From NCBI RefSeq assembly GCF_006438825.1, contig NZ_RCZP01000003.1, positions 124,001 through 188,000 of the forward strand: a DNA stretch of 64,000 bases. Direction: 5' to 3'. Position numbers and translations under genes: made by a program. The notes beneath the pieces are model-generated. The model did no database searches. It was not told the DNA's origin and saw only the letters and a program-made list of their open reading frames with translations. Positions 47,356 through 56,700 of this stretch are shown here, one piece after another (the first letter of the stretch is position 1; the number at the start of each line of letters is the position of its first letter). The stretch is from Muricoccus nepalensis (GTDB lineage Bacteria > Pseudomonadota > Alphaproteobacteria > Acetobacterales > Acetobacteraceae).

Positions 47356-49641
47356 TCAGTGCGGACGGCACTCCTGGCAGGTCCTCGCCCGCGTCATCGG
47401 CGCCCGCGCGAGGTGGAGCTGGTAGAGCTGGTCCCCTGCCGCGATCCGCCCCGTGCTGCCGTTATTGTCCAGCATCTGCCAGCCCGGGCAGGAATTCCCG
47501 CTGCACGCCACACCGGTGTGGCGCCAGATCCGGCCCGTGTTGTGCACCTGGTAGAGCTGGTTGCCCGAGGCCACCAGGTTGATGGTTGCCGGGTTGTTGT
47601 CGAGCATCTGCCAGCCCGGGCAGGCGTTCCCGTTGCAGGCCGCGCCCGTGAAGCGCCAGATCCGGCCCGTGTTGTGCAGCTGGTAGAGGCTGCCCCCCGC
47701 GGCCACGATGCCGACCGTCGCGCCGTTGTTGTCGAGCATCTGCCAACCAGGGCAGGAGTTCCCGCTGCAGGCCGCGCCCGTGAAGCGCCAGATCCGCCCG
47801 CTGTCGTGAAGCTGGTAGAGCTGCGCGCCGTCGGCCACGATGCCGACCGTGGCGCCGTTGTTGTCCAGCATTTGCCAGCCCGGGCAGGAGTTCCCGTTGC
47901 AGGCCGTGCCCGTGAAGCGCCAGATCCGGCCCGTGTTGTGCAGCTGGTAGAGCTGGCCGCCGCCGGCGGCGAGCGCGACCGTCGCGCCGTTGTTGTCGAG
48001 CATCTGCCAGCCCGGGCAGGAGTTCCCGCTGCAGGGCGCCCCGGTGTGGCGCCAGATCCGCCCGCTGTCGTGCAGCTGGTAGAGCTGCCCGCCATCGGCC
48101 ACGATGCCGACCGTGGCCCCGTTGTTGTCGAGCATCTGCCAGCCCGGGCAGGAGTTTCCGCTGCAAGGCGTCCCGGTGTGACGCCAGATGCGGCCGCTGT
48201 TGTGGAGTTGGTAGAGGTTCCCGGCGGAGGCCGCCAGCCGGACCGTCGCCGCGTTGTTGTCGAGAAGCTGCCAGCCCGGGCAGGAATTACCGCTGCAGGC
48301 CGTCCCGGTGTAGCGCCATACGAACCCTGCGGTCGAGGCCGGCGGGCGGTTCCGGAAGGCGGCGACGGTGGCCGCCGTCCCGTTCAGCACGCGCGCGTTG
48401 TCGTTCGTCGCCGCAGTGCCCATCGGCGTGCCGCCGTAGCTGACGTTCGGGTTGGACCAGTACTGCAGCCGCGTGCAGCCACCCGGGCAGGCATAGGCCA
48501 TGATCGTGCGCCAGGCGGGCGACGGCGAGCGGTGCTGGAAGCCGTGGCCGTAGGCGTAGGGCGTCGCGGTGCTGTCGTTCGCCTCGTCGTGCCGGGCGCC
48601 CTGCAAGTGCCCGATCTCGTGCGCGAAGGAGTAGTAGCCGGTCGCGCAGTCGTAGTGGACGATCGCGAAGGCGGTGTTCGCGTTCGCCATGATGGCGTCG
48701 GCGAGGCCGCAATAGTCGGTCTTGTTGATGATCAGCACGGCCACGTCCGCCCCGACGTTGTTGCGCCGCGCGTTCACGCCCGCGTTCCCGGCGAAGTCGG
48801 CCAGGATCGTGTCGAAGCTGTTCGTCCCCTCCGTGTAGGCGTGCTGGAAGCTGTCGACCAGGTTGAGGCGGAGGTTGATACCGCTGTTCTGGTAGGACTG
48901 GTTCGCCTCCGCCACCGCGAGCTGGACGGTCGCGACGATGTCGCTGACGGCGGCGGCGGCGGAGGGTGTGTAGGCGACGAGGACGTCGATGACGGCCGGC
49001 GCGTCGGCCCGCTGCGTGTCCTGCTGTGCCGGCGCCGGCGCCGGGATGTCGCCGCGCTGCTGCCGCTGCTGGAAGCTCGGCGGGTGCTCGGGCGGGAAGC
49101 GCGACTCATCGATCTTGATGAGCGCGTGCACGCCGCCGCCGACGGGCTCGATCCGGTAGAGGCTGGCGCCGTCGTTGATCGTCCCGGTGACGTCCCCGTT
49201 GCGCACGACGAAGGTCGCCTGGCCGGGAACGCCGGGCGACCCGGCGGACCAGGTGAAGTCGGCACCGCCGCCCTCGCCCTGGCGGCGGCTGGACAGCGTG
49301 AGCGTCCGGGCGTCCGGCAGCGTCAGCCGCGCGTCGCCGCCGCGGAGCGCCTCCGGATCGATGCGGACAAGGTTGAGCGACTGCGTGGTCCGGCGCTGGC
49401 GAAGCTGGTCGATCCGCTGGGTCTGCGCGGGCGTCGCGTCGGTGAGCTGGTTCGCGGGCACGGGCGTGAAGAGCTCCCGTGGCTGCGCGAGGGCCGCGCC
49501 CGCCGGAAGCAGCCAGGCCGCCAGCAGAAGCAGCCCCCACAGGGGCGTGCGCCGTGCGGCTCGTCGGAACGGCGGGGCGGTCCGGCCCGTGGGCGAGACC
49601 CGCGCCGCGTGGCGGTGGTCGTCATGCGAGAGCAAACGCAT
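47356..49641 (-). CDS. Secreted M12B (reprolysin-like) metalloprotease with seven 44-residue C-terminal repeats
   Basis: A 761-residue exported protein. Signal peptide (LWGLLLLAAWLLPAGAALAQ near residue 50, after a basic stretch), a ~180-residue pro-region, then a zinc metalloprotease domain with the extended motif HEIGHLQGARHD at about residues 341-352 (HExxHxxGxxH). From residue 439 to the end run seven tandem repeats of 44 residues (GRIWRxTGxxCxGNxCPGWQ then xLDNNxATxxxxAxGxxLYQLH), each with two cysteines. Seven such units suggest a beta-propeller for binding a surface or polysaccharide. AGGAGGAGG precedes the start. Confidence 0.92.
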   Translation of the reverse strand: MRLLSHDDHRHAARVSPTGRTAPPFRRAARRTPLWGLLLLAAWLLPAGAALAQPRELFTPVPANQLTDATPAQTQRIDQLRQRRTTQSLNLVRIDPEALRGGDARLTLPDARTLTLSSRRQGEGGGADFTWSAGSPGVPGQATFVVRNGDVTGTINDGASLYRIEPVGGGVHALIKIDESRFPPEHPPSFQQRQQRGDIPAPAPAQQDTQRADAPAVIDVLVAYTPSAAAAVSDIVATVQLAVAEANQSYQNSGINLRLNLVDSFQHAYTEGTNSFDTILADFAGNAGVNARRNNVGADVAVLIINKTDYCGLADAIMANANTAFAIVHYDCATGYYSFAHEIGHLQGARHDEANDSTATPYAYGHGFQHRSPSPAWRTIMAYACPGGCTRLQYWSNPNVSYGGTPMGTAATNDNARVLNGTAATVAAFRNRPPASTAGFVWRYTGTACSGNSCPGWQLLDNNAATVRLAASAGNLYQLHNSGRIWRHTGTPCSGNSCPGWQMLDNNGATVGIVADGGQLYQLHDSGRIWRHTGAPCSGNSCPGWQMLDNNGATVALAAGGGQLYQLHNTGRIWRFTGTACNGNSCPGWQMLDNNGATVGIVADGAQLYQLHDSGRIWRFTGAACSGNSCPGWQMLDNNGATVGIVAAGGSLYQLHNTGRIWRFTGAACNGNACPGWQMLDNNPATINLVASGNQLYQVHNTGRIWRHTGVACSGNSCPGWQMLDNNGSTGRIAAGDQLYQLHLARAPMTRARTCQECRPH
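47413..48327 (-). repeat. Seven tandem 132-bp coding repeats in the metalloprotease gene
   Basis: Seven in-frame units of 132 bp (the last slightly shorter at 123 bp) encoding the 44-residue C-terminal repeat. Sequence similarity between units is high also at DNA level (long shared runs around the CCAGCCCGGGCAGGA segment), so the array could expand or contract by recombination. Confidence 0.9.
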
Positions 49642-49951
49642 CCTTGCCTCCTCCTGGGTTTTCCCGAGGAACGCACGGCGCCGACTTTGCCGGACGAGCC
49701 GGCCGTCGCTTCCCTCAGGGTGTCAACGCCATCCTGTCATCGGTGCGAACCGTCCTTCCCGCGCTTGCCGAATGCCGGCACGCGGAGGCTAGCACGGCCC
49801 GGAGCGAGGGTTTCAGGAAAGGAGGGCTCCGGGATGTTACCAAAGTCACGGGACCGAGCCGGCGGTCGTCGAACCGCACGCCCGCGCGGCAGCGCGCGCC
49901 GGACACCCCCCGACCAGGTGGCCAGGCCGGTGCCCCCCGGGGCGGGCGGGC
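49642..49951. other. Intergenic region between metalloprotease and cytochrome genes
   Basis: About 310 bases. It should hold the metalloprotease promoter; no small gene, strong hairpin or operator was recognised. Confidence 0.4.
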
Positions 49952-50347
49952 CTAGTTCGTCAGGAAGGGATTGGCGGGACCGCGCCGCCGCGGCTCCTGC
50001 GGCGGGAACGCGCCGGCGAGATAGTCGACGATCAGCCGGCGCTCGTCGCCTTCCAGGGGCGGCATGCCGTGGCGTTCCGTCATCCAGTCCATCAGCTCGT
50101 CCCAGCGGTCCCGGGACAGGCGAGAGCGGCGGATGACCGCGGTGCCGTGGCAGGCGGTGCAGCGGTAGAAGGTGTCCTCGCGGCCATGCCCGTCCGGCAG
50201 GGCCTCGGGCGCCTCCGCCACCGGGTCGGTCGCGGCCGGCGGCGGCTGCGCGGCTGGGGAACCGCCCGGCAGCACCAACAGCGCGAGCGTCGCCGCGACG
50301 GCGGCGTTTCCCAAAGCCCGGCGGGAAGGACGGAACACCCCCCTCAC
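49952..50347 (-). CDS. c-type cytochrome subunit (SorB-like)
   Basis: A 131-residue periplasmic monohaem cytochrome. Signal sequence around RALGNAAVAATLALLVLP, haem attachment motif CTACH, and a distal methionine candidate in RHGMPPLEGDE. The start is GTG overlapping the stop of the upstream molybdoenzyme gene (GTGA), so the two are coupled and the cytochrome is the likely electron acceptor of the enzyme. Shorter than most SorB proteins by little. Confidence 0.87.
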   Translation of the reverse strand: MRGVFRPSRRALGNAAVAATLALLVLPGGSPAAQPPPAATDPVAEAPEALPDGHGREDTFYRCTACHGTAVIRRSRLSRDRWDELMDWMTERHGMPPLEGDERRLIVDYLAGAFPPQEPRRRGPANPFLTN

Positions 50348-51666
50348 CCGACCAGGATCGCCGCGCGGCTGATCGCGTTGCTGCCGTAGCCCTGCGGGTT
50401 CCAGTTGGCGGCGACGTGCGGCTGCATCATGCCGTCGCTGTCCGTGGCGCGGTACCAGACCTCGAAATAGCCGTCCGAGGGCAGGCTCACGCGCCCGGAC
50501 CAGCGCTGCCAGGCGTGGCGGTTCGGCGGCCCGTCCGTCCGCATTTCCTGCCAAGTCGTGCCGAAGTCGACGGAGGCGTGCACCGCCCGCACGGTCCTGT
50601 CGCCGGCCCAGGCCTGCCCGCGAAGGTCCAGCCCTCGCGTGCCGGCCGGAAGGCGCGTCCCGTTCGCCAGGTTCGTCAGCACCGAGCGCACGGGCATGGA
50701 TTCGAGGTCGCGAAAGCCGCTCCCGTCGTTGCGGCTCCCGGGCACGATGGGGGCCACGGGCACGCGGTAGCTCGTCCCGCCCATGCCCTGCCCGTCATGC
50801 GGCCGGTCCCGGACCAGGACGCGCGTCAGCCACTTCTGGCTGAGCGACCCCGGCCAGCCCGGGGTCACGAGACGCAGCGGCGCGCCGTGGATGAGCGGGA
50901 TGGGCTGACCGTTCATACGGATCGCGACCAGCGTGTCCTCGTCCAGCGCCTTCTCCAGCCGCATCCCGCGGCTGATCGCCTGCCGCTCCGGGTCGCCCGA
51001 GAGATGCGGGTCCGCGCCGAAATGGCCCGTGAACTTCCCGCTCTCCTTCACCCCCGCGGCCTGCAGCAGGTCGCGCAGCCGCACGCCGGTCCACTCGGCG
51101 CAGGAGACGGCACCGTTACCCCACTGGTTGCCGCGGGTCTCCGGCGAGAAGAACGACCGGCCGTTGCCGCCGCACTCCAGCTGCAGGCGCCGCGTCACGA
51201 GCGGGAAGCGGCCGCTCCCGAGCTCGCCCACCGTCAGCTCAAGCGGCGTGTTCACCTCGCCGTCGAGGCGGAACCTCCAGCGCTGCGGATCGGCGGGCGC
51301 CTCCGGCACCTGGCCGTTGTTGCGGACGAACATCCGCTCCGCCGGGGTGACGTCGTCGTCGAGCAGCGTCTCCGGCGTCTCCGCGTTCAGCGGCCGCTCG
51401 CCCTGCAGGATCAGCGGCGCCTTGCCCTCGAGCTTGACCATGCGGGGCGCGTCGCCCACGGCCGCCGGCTGCGCGAGCGCCGCGGGCAGCAGCCCCGCCG
51501 GCAGGTGGCGGCCGAAGGGGATGGCGGCGCCGAGCGCGGCGCCCAGGGAGGCGAGGGCGGCGCCCTTCAGCGCCCCGCGGCGGCCCCAGAGGAGCGCGTC
51601 GGACCGCTCCGGGTCGTCCTGGTAGAGCTCGCGCAGCGAACGCTCGGGCCGGCCGATGAAGGGCAT
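50344..51666 (-). CDS. Sulfite dehydrogenase / sulfite oxidase-family molybdoenzyme (SorA/SoxC-like)
   Basis: A 440-residue periplasmic Moco enzyme. A twin-arginine leader (WGRRGALKGAALASLG...ALAQ) is followed by the oxidoreductase Mo-binding fold with the molybdenum-ligating cysteine in LQLECGGNGRS, and the C-terminal dimerisation domain (RTVRAVHASVDFGTTW). SorA oxidises sulfite to sulfate and passes electrons to cytochrome c; SoxC does the sulfane step in the Sox complex. The adjacent monohaem cytochrome favours SorAB, since SoxD is a dihaem protein and no other sox genes are here. Confidence 0.88.
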   Translation of the reverse strand: MPFIGRPERSLRELYQDDPERSDALLWGRRGALKGAALASLGAALGAAIPFGRHLPAGLLPAALAQPAAVGDAPRMVKLEGKAPLILQGERPLNAETPETLLDDDVTPAERMFVRNNGQVPEAPADPQRWRFRLDGEVNTPLELTVGELGSGRFPLVTRRLQLECGGNGRSFFSPETRGNQWGNGAVSCAEWTGVRLRDLLQAAGVKESGKFTGHFGADPHLSGDPERQAISRGMRLEKALDEDTLVAIRMNGQPIPLIHGAPLRLVTPGWPGSLSQKWLTRVLVRDRPHDGQGMGGTSYRVPVAPIVPGSRNDGSGFRDLESMPVRSVLTNLANGTRLPAGTRGLDLRGQAWAGDRTVRAVHASVDFGTTWQEMRTDGPPNRHAWQRWSGRVSLPSDGYFEVWYRATDSDGMMQPHVAANWNPQGYGSNAISRAAILVG

Positions 51667-51820
51667 GGGCGCTCTGTCTCCTCTGCTTGTCTCGTTCGCC
51701 GGGTCGGGGCCGGGCATGGGCGTGGCGCGCGCGAAACAGGCGGCGCCTCGCGGGTGGAGCCTAGGCACGGCGTCCCGCGGTGCCAAGCCGGGCGCCCGGC
51801 CTGGCACCGGGGGGCAGGAT

Positions 51821-53047
51821 TCAGGGACTGACGGCCACCGCCGCCGGCCGGCCCCGCAGCCGGACGACAATCCAGGCCGCGATGGCCAGGTTGAGCAGGT
51901 TCCAGCCCATGCCGTTCACCACCGCCCAGCGGTAGCTGAGCGTCGCGTCGAAGATCGCGCCCGAGAGCCAGCCGCCCAGCCCCATGCCGGCCAGCGTCGC
52001 GGACAGCACGAGGCTGACCCGCAGCCCGGCCTGGGCCGAGGGGAAGAACTGCCGGACCATGACCGCGTAGCTTGGCACGATGCCGCCCTGGAAGAGGCCG
52101 AAGACCGCGGAGAGGACGTAGAGCGCCGCAAGGCTGTCGAAGCGGAGGAACAGCGCCAGCGCCACCGCCTGCAGCCCCGAGCCGAGCAGCAGCATGACCG
52201 GCGCGCCGACCCGGTCGGTGATGGCGCCCGAGACGAGGCGGCTGACGACGCCGAAGCCGAGCATGAGCGACAGCATCTCCGCCCCGCGCGCCGGGCCGTA
52301 GCCGAGGTCGGTGCAGTAGGCCACGATGTGCACCTGCGGCATCGCCATCGCCACGCAGCAGGCGACGCCCGCCAGCATCAGCAGCGCCTGCAGCGCGTTC
52401 GGCGAGAGCCCGAGCCGCACCAGTCCGTCGGTCGCCCGCCCGTTGCCGCCGGCGGATTGCACCGGCGGCCGCCGCCGCAGGGCGAGCGCCAGCGGCAGCA
52501 TGGTGACCACGCAGAACAGCCCGATGCCGACATGCGTCGCGCGCCAGCCATGGGCCGCGATGAAGTGCTGGAGGATCGGCGGCCAGACGGCGCCGGCGAA
52601 GTAGTTGCCGCTGGCGCAGAGCGCCACCGCGATGCCCCGCCGCCGCGTGAACCAGAAGGAGGTGTCCGCCACCAGCGGTCCGAAGACCGCGCAGCTGCCC
52701 AGCCCCCCGACCAGGAGCGCGTAGAGGATCCCGAACTGCCGGAGGTCGGAGACGAAGGCCGTGGCGACGTAGCCGGCGCCCAGCGCCAGCGCGCCGATCA
52801 CCACTGGCACCACGACGCCGAAGCGGTCCGCCAGCCGCCCCATGCCCACGCCGCCCACCATGAAGGCGAGCATGGTGAGGGTGTAGGGCAGCGAGGCGTC
52901 GGCGCGCGCCACGCCGAACTCCGCCTGGAGCGCCGGAAGCGCGACCACGATGGACCAGAGCCCGATCCCGCCGATCGTCGCCAGGAGCACCGCCGCCACC
53001 AGGCGCCACCAGGCATAGGACGAGTCCGCCACGCTTTCCTTCGGCAC
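51821..53047 (-). CDS. Major facilitator superfamily transporter
   Basis: A 408-residue MFS protein with 12 predicted transmembrane helices. The loop 2-3 motif GMGRLADRFG is the MFS signature, and a second copy-like motif SGAITDRVG occurs in the C-terminal half. Start GTG (VPKESVADSS) follows GGAGAGAGG. It is of the OFA/monocarboxylate-like type. It lies 74 bases downstream of the penicillin acylase-family gene, suggesting it exports or imports the hydrolase substrate or product. Confidence 0.9.
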   Translation of the reverse strand: MPKESVADSSYAWWRLVAAVLLATIGGIGLWSIVVALPALQAEFGVARADASLPYTLTMLAFMVGGVGMGRLADRFGVVVPVVIGALALGAGYVATAFVSDLRQFGILYALLVGGLGSCAVFGPLVADTSFWFTRRRGIAVALCASGNYFAGAVWPPILQHFIAAHGWRATHVGIGLFCVVTMLPLALALRRRPPVQSAGGNGRATDGLVRLGLSPNALQALLMLAGVACCVAMAMPQVHIVAYCTDLGYGPARGAEMLSLMLGFGVVSRLVSGAITDRVGAPVMLLLGSGLQAVALALFLRFDSLAALYVLSAVFGLFQGGIVPSYAVMVRQFFPSAQAGLRVSLVLSATLAGMGLGGWLSGAIFDATLSYRWAVVNGMGWNLLNLAIAAWIVVRLRGRPAAVAVSP

Positions 53048-53121
53048 CCTCTCTCCTTCCCGTCTCCGCCCCGCGGCTTCCGCGACGGGCACCCGCGCGG
53101 CCCGCGCCGCCCGGCCCGCCG

Positions 53122-55551
53122 TCAGCCCGGAACCAGCGCGATGCGCCGCTCGGCCGCGCCCTCCACGGCGGGGCGGCTGTAGAGCATCGGCACGTAGCCG
53201 CCCGTGCGCCAGGCCTCGAACAGGTCGCGGTAGTGCGGCGTCGAGGGATCCCCGGACTGGCCGGGCGTGTTGACCACGCGGCTGTTGTCCCAGGCGCCGA
53301 CGTCCACGACCATCCGGAAGGAGGCCCCGGCCGTCAGCCGGAAGCTGCCCGGCGCGTAGGTCGCGGCGGAGACCGTGAAGCCGCTGCCCGCCTTGGGCAT
53401 GGGCCCGACCCGGAAGCGAGCGCGCGTCGCCTCGTCCATCCAGGCGGCCATCGGGTGGTCGAACTGCACGGTGTGCACGCGCCCCCAGGCCCAGGCGTTC
53501 CGGTCGGCCCCCATCCGCGCCGCGGCATCGGCCAGGGCGGCGCGCAGGCTCTCCGCGAGGATGGCGTCGCGGCGCCCCGGCGGATCGGCGCCCAGCCGGG
53601 CGTCCGGCCTCTCCATCAGCTCCACCGCCGTGCGCACGTCGCCGGCGCCGACCACCGCCCGCAGCGGCTCGGGCACGGCCGCGGCCACGATGGCGGGGCG
53701 GAGGTGGCGCGTGGACCAGAGCTCCATCAGCGCGCCCTGCGGGCTCTCCTCGGTCAGGCGCCCGTCCCAGGCGCCGATCCAGGCGATCGCGTCCCGCAGG
53801 GCCGGGTCCTCCGTCCGCAGGCCGGCCAGCACCCGCTGGAGGCGGAGCCCGTGCTGGGAGACGACATCCATCTGCAACGCCTGCGCGTCCTCCACCCGCA
53901 GCCGCGGCGTGGCGGCCAGAACCTCCCGCGACCGCTCGAAGCGCGAGCGGTCCGACCATTCCCGGCCGATCAGCGCGGCCGGGTAGCCCTCGGGCAGGTT
54001 GTTCTCGTTGGAGGTGTTCACGAAGCCGGCCGGCGGGTTGACCGACGCCGGCATCTCGGAGCGGTCCAGGAAACCGTCCCACTCGTAGCGCCCGTCCCCC
54101 GGCACGGGCAGCAGCCCGTCCCAGTTCGGGCGCCGCGGCATCAGCCCGCCCGGCACCCAGGCGATGGTGCCGGCGGTATCGGCGTAGACCTGGTTCTCCG
54201 AGGGCGCGCCCCAGCGGTCCATGGCGCCGAGGAACTCGTCGACGTTGCGCGCCCTCGTGTAGTCCAGGCCGCCGAAATAGGGCGCCGTGCCGGGCTCCAG
54301 CCACACGCTGCGCACCGCCCAGGCCCGGTTGCGGTCCGCCTGCTCGAGCACGACGGGTCCGTGGCGCGTGAACTTCAGCGTCACCTCCCGCGGCGCCTCG
54401 CCGCGCACGGGAATGGCCTCGCGGACGACGCGCATCGACTCGTTCCGGCCGCGGTAGCGGTAGGTGCCCGGGTCGGCCGCGTCGGTCTCGTAGAAGAGGA
54501 GGTCCTCCTGGTCCATGGCGAAGATCGTCAGCCCGAAGGCGACCGTGCCGTTGTGCCCGATCGAGATCCCCGGCAGCGCCGGCTCCCCCGCGCCGATCAC
54601 GTCCATCCCGGGCGCCGTGAGGTGAACCACGTAGCGCAGCGAGGGGGTACCGTGCGCCCGGTGCGGGTCGTTCGCGAGCAGCGGCCGGCCCGTCGCCGTG
54701 CGGCTCGCCGCCACGACCCAGTTGTTGGAGCCGATGGTGGAGAGTTCGTAGGGCTCGGCCTCGCCGAGGCGCCGCTCCCCCTCGCCGCCCGCGTCCGCCC
54801 GGCGCTCGGCCGAGGTGAAGGGCACGTTCCGCGTCGCCAGCTCGAAGACGTCGAGCACGTTCGCGGGCACGGCGCAGGGGTCCAGACCCTCCGGCACCAC
54901 CGGCGCCGGGTCCGGCGGGTCCAGGCGCTGGCGGATCGTGTCCGTCGCGGCGTCCGCGCCGCACAGGACCTGGGCGCGCCGCAGCTCCGACTGCACGTTG
55001 CGCGTCAGCCCGTGGGAGCGGATGCGGACGACGTCCTCCGGCGCCCACTCGCCGGGCTCGTAGCCGAACTGGCGGAACTCCGCCGGCAGGCGCGCAGGAT
55101 CGGCCCTGGCCCAGCGGATATAGGCGTTCACCCCCTCCGCGAAGCGCGTCGCCGCCCGGCGCGCGCCGTTGCCGTAGGAGAGCCATTCCGTCCGCATGTC
55201 GCCGCGGTAGAGGAACAGCCGCGCCGCCCGGTCCTGCTCGACATAGGCCGGGCCGAAGGCCTCGCTGACCAGGCCGAGGCCGCGCCGGCGCCAAAGGTCG
55301 ATCTGCCAGAGGCGGTCGCGCGCCGCGTTGAAGCCCTGCGCGAAGTAGGCGTCGTCCTGGCTGGCGGCGGTGATGTGCGGGATGCCCCAGCGGTCCACGA
55401 GGATCTCGGCGGCGGAGCGCAGCCCAGGAACGGCGACGCGCTCCTCCGCGACCGCCGCCGGCGCGGCGGCGGGCAGCGCCTGCGCGAGGGCCGGCAGCGG
55501 CGCGGCGAGGAGAAGCGCCGTCGCCAGGCGCGCGCGTGCCGTGGGCCTCAT
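53122..55551 (-). CDS. Penicillin acylase family protein (Ntn hydrolase)
   Basis: An 809-residue secreted Ntn-hydrolase. Signal peptide (RLATALLLAAPLPALAQA), alpha chain starting VDRWGIPHI, and the self-processing serine in STIGSNNWVV, which becomes the beta-chain N-terminus after autocleavage. The beta chain has the conserved NDPHR and NNLPEGYPA elements. Family members hydrolyse amides such as penicillin G, acyl-homoserine lactones or acylated aromatics. It is downstream of the aromatic gene cluster and two TctC genes, so an amide of an aromatic acid is a reasonable guess. Confidence 0.93.
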   Translation of the reverse strand: MRPTARARLATALLLAAPLPALAQALPAAAPAAVAEERVAVPGLRSAAEILVDRWGIPHITAASQDDAYFAQGFNAARDRLWQIDLWRRRGLGLVSEAFGPAYVEQDRAARLFLYRGDMRTEWLSYGNGARRAATRFAEGVNAYIRWARADPARLPAEFRQFGYEPGEWAPEDVVRIRSHGLTRNVQSELRRAQVLCGADAATDTIRQRLDPPDPAPVVPEGLDPCAVPANVLDVFELATRNVPFTSAERRADAGGEGERRLGEAEPYELSTIGSNNWVVAASRTATGRPLLANDPHRAHGTPSLRYVVHLTAPGMDVIGAGEPALPGISIGHNGTVAFGLTIFAMDQEDLLFYETDAADPGTYRYRGRNESMRVVREAIPVRGEAPREVTLKFTRHGPVVLEQADRNRAWAVRSVWLEPGTAPYFGGLDYTRARNVDEFLGAMDRWGAPSENQVYADTAGTIAWVPGGLMPRRPNWDGLLPVPGDGRYEWDGFLDRSEMPASVNPPAGFVNTSNENNLPEGYPAALIGREWSDRSRFERSREVLAATPRLRVEDAQALQMDVVSQHGLRLQRVLAGLRTEDPALRDAIAWIGAWDGRLTEESPQGALMELWSTRHLRPAIVAAAVPEPLRAVVGAGDVRTAVELMERPDARLGADPPGRRDAILAESLRAALADAAARMGADRNAWAWGRVHTVQFDHPMAAWMDEATRARFRVGPMPKAGSGFTVSAATYAPGSFRLTAGASFRMVVDVGAWDNSRVVNTPGQSGDPSTPHYRDLFEAWRTGGYVPMLYSRPAVEGAAERRIALVPG

Positions 55552-55702
55552 CGTTTCCTCCGGTTTTGTTGGACGAAGCCTAGGCCACCTTCCCGCCGCC
55601 CGTCACCCTCCGCCCCGGTTGGTCGCGCTCCCGCAACCGTCCGGCCCTTCCAGGCGCGGGGACCGGCGCCTCTCGTCCCGCGCCAGCGCCGCCCCCGATG
55701 GC

Positions 55703-56656
55703 CTAGGGCGCGAGGCCGATCTCGCGGAGGAAGCTGGCCGCGCTGCGATACTCCTCCTCCAGCCGCGTCCCGAAGGCGGCCGCGCCGAGCGGCGGCGCGA
55801 TCTGCCCGGTGCGCGCGGCCATCTCGCGGTACCCCGCGCTCCGCACCGCCTCCAGGCAGGCGCCCTCCAGCCGCTGCAGGAGGGCCGTGGGCACGCCGCG
55901 CGGCGCCATGATGCCGCCGAAGCCTCGCCACTCCACGGGCTGGCCGAGCTCCTTGAGCGTCGGCACCTCGGGCAGCGCCGGCTGCCGCTCGTCGGCGACG
56001 ACCGCCAGCACGCGCAGGTCGGTCCCCCGCACCGTGGCGAAGGTCGACATGGAGAAGGCCAGGGCGCCCGACTGCGTGTCGAGGATCATCTGCGGCGAGT
56101 TGCGGTAGGGCACGTGGGTCATGCGCAGCCCGTTGCGGCGCGACAGCTCGAGCGCGACGAGGTTGCCGACCGTGCCCGGCCCCGCGTCGCCCCAGGAGAG
56201 CGCGTCCGGCCGTGCCCGCGCCGCCGCGACGAGGTCGGGAAGCGCGCGGAAAGGCGAGCTCGCCGGGACGGCGACGACGAAGATGTTCTCGAAGGTCTGG
56301 CAGACCGGCTCCAGCGCGCCCCAGGCGTAAGGCAGGCCGCGCACGAGGAAGGGCAGCGTCGTCACCATGCCCGAGGGACCGAAGTAGAGCGTCGCCCCGT
56401 CCGGCTTCGCCGCCGCCGTCGCCGCCGCGCCGACCGCGCCGCCGCCGCCGTCGCGGTTCAGCACCACCACGGAGGCGCCGCCGCCCAGCGACGCGCGCAG
56501 CGCCTCCGCGAAGGGCCGGGCCATGATGTCCACGACGCTGCCGGCGGAGAAGGGGACGATGAGCGTCACGGCCCGCGGCACGCCCTCCTGCGCCCGCGCC
56601 GCGCGGGCGGCGAACGCGGCCATCCCGGCGATGCCGAGGGTCCTGCGCGTGATCAT
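55703..56656 (-). CDS. TctC-family (Bug) binding protein
   Basis: A 317-residue periplasmic binding protein with the leader [22 protein letters not shown]. Bug signature TLIVPFSAGSVVDIMARPF with the following VVLNRDGGGGAVG; HVPYRNSPQMILD in the hinge. Start ATG follows GGGAGGAGAC. It is one of two tandem tctC genes at the end of the aromatic cluster; GC-rich and clearly divergent from its neighbour. Confidence 0.92.
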   Translation of the reverse strand: MITRRTLGIAGMAAFAARAARAQEGVPRAVTLIVPFSAGSVVDIMARPFAEALRASLGGGASVVVLNRDGGGGAVGAAATAAAKPDGATLYFGPSGMVTTLPFLVRGLPYAWGALEPVCQTFENIFVVAVPASSPFRALPDLVAAARARPDALSWGDAGPGTVGNLVALELSRRNGLRMTHVPYRNSPQMILDTQSGALAFSMSTFATVRGTDLRVLAVVADERQPALPEVPTLKELGQPVEWRGFGGIMAPRGVPTALLQRLEGACLEAVRSAGYREMAARTGQIAPPLGAAAFGTRLEEEYRSAASFLREIGLAP

Positions 56657-56700
56657 GCCTGTCTCCTCCCCAAGGCCCCTCGCGGGGCGCTCCGTTCCGG

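Noticed and set aside
47413-48327. Regular 132-bp repeats considered as a CRISPR array
   Set aside because: Repeats are contiguous, in frame and coding, with no unique spacers and no cas genes.
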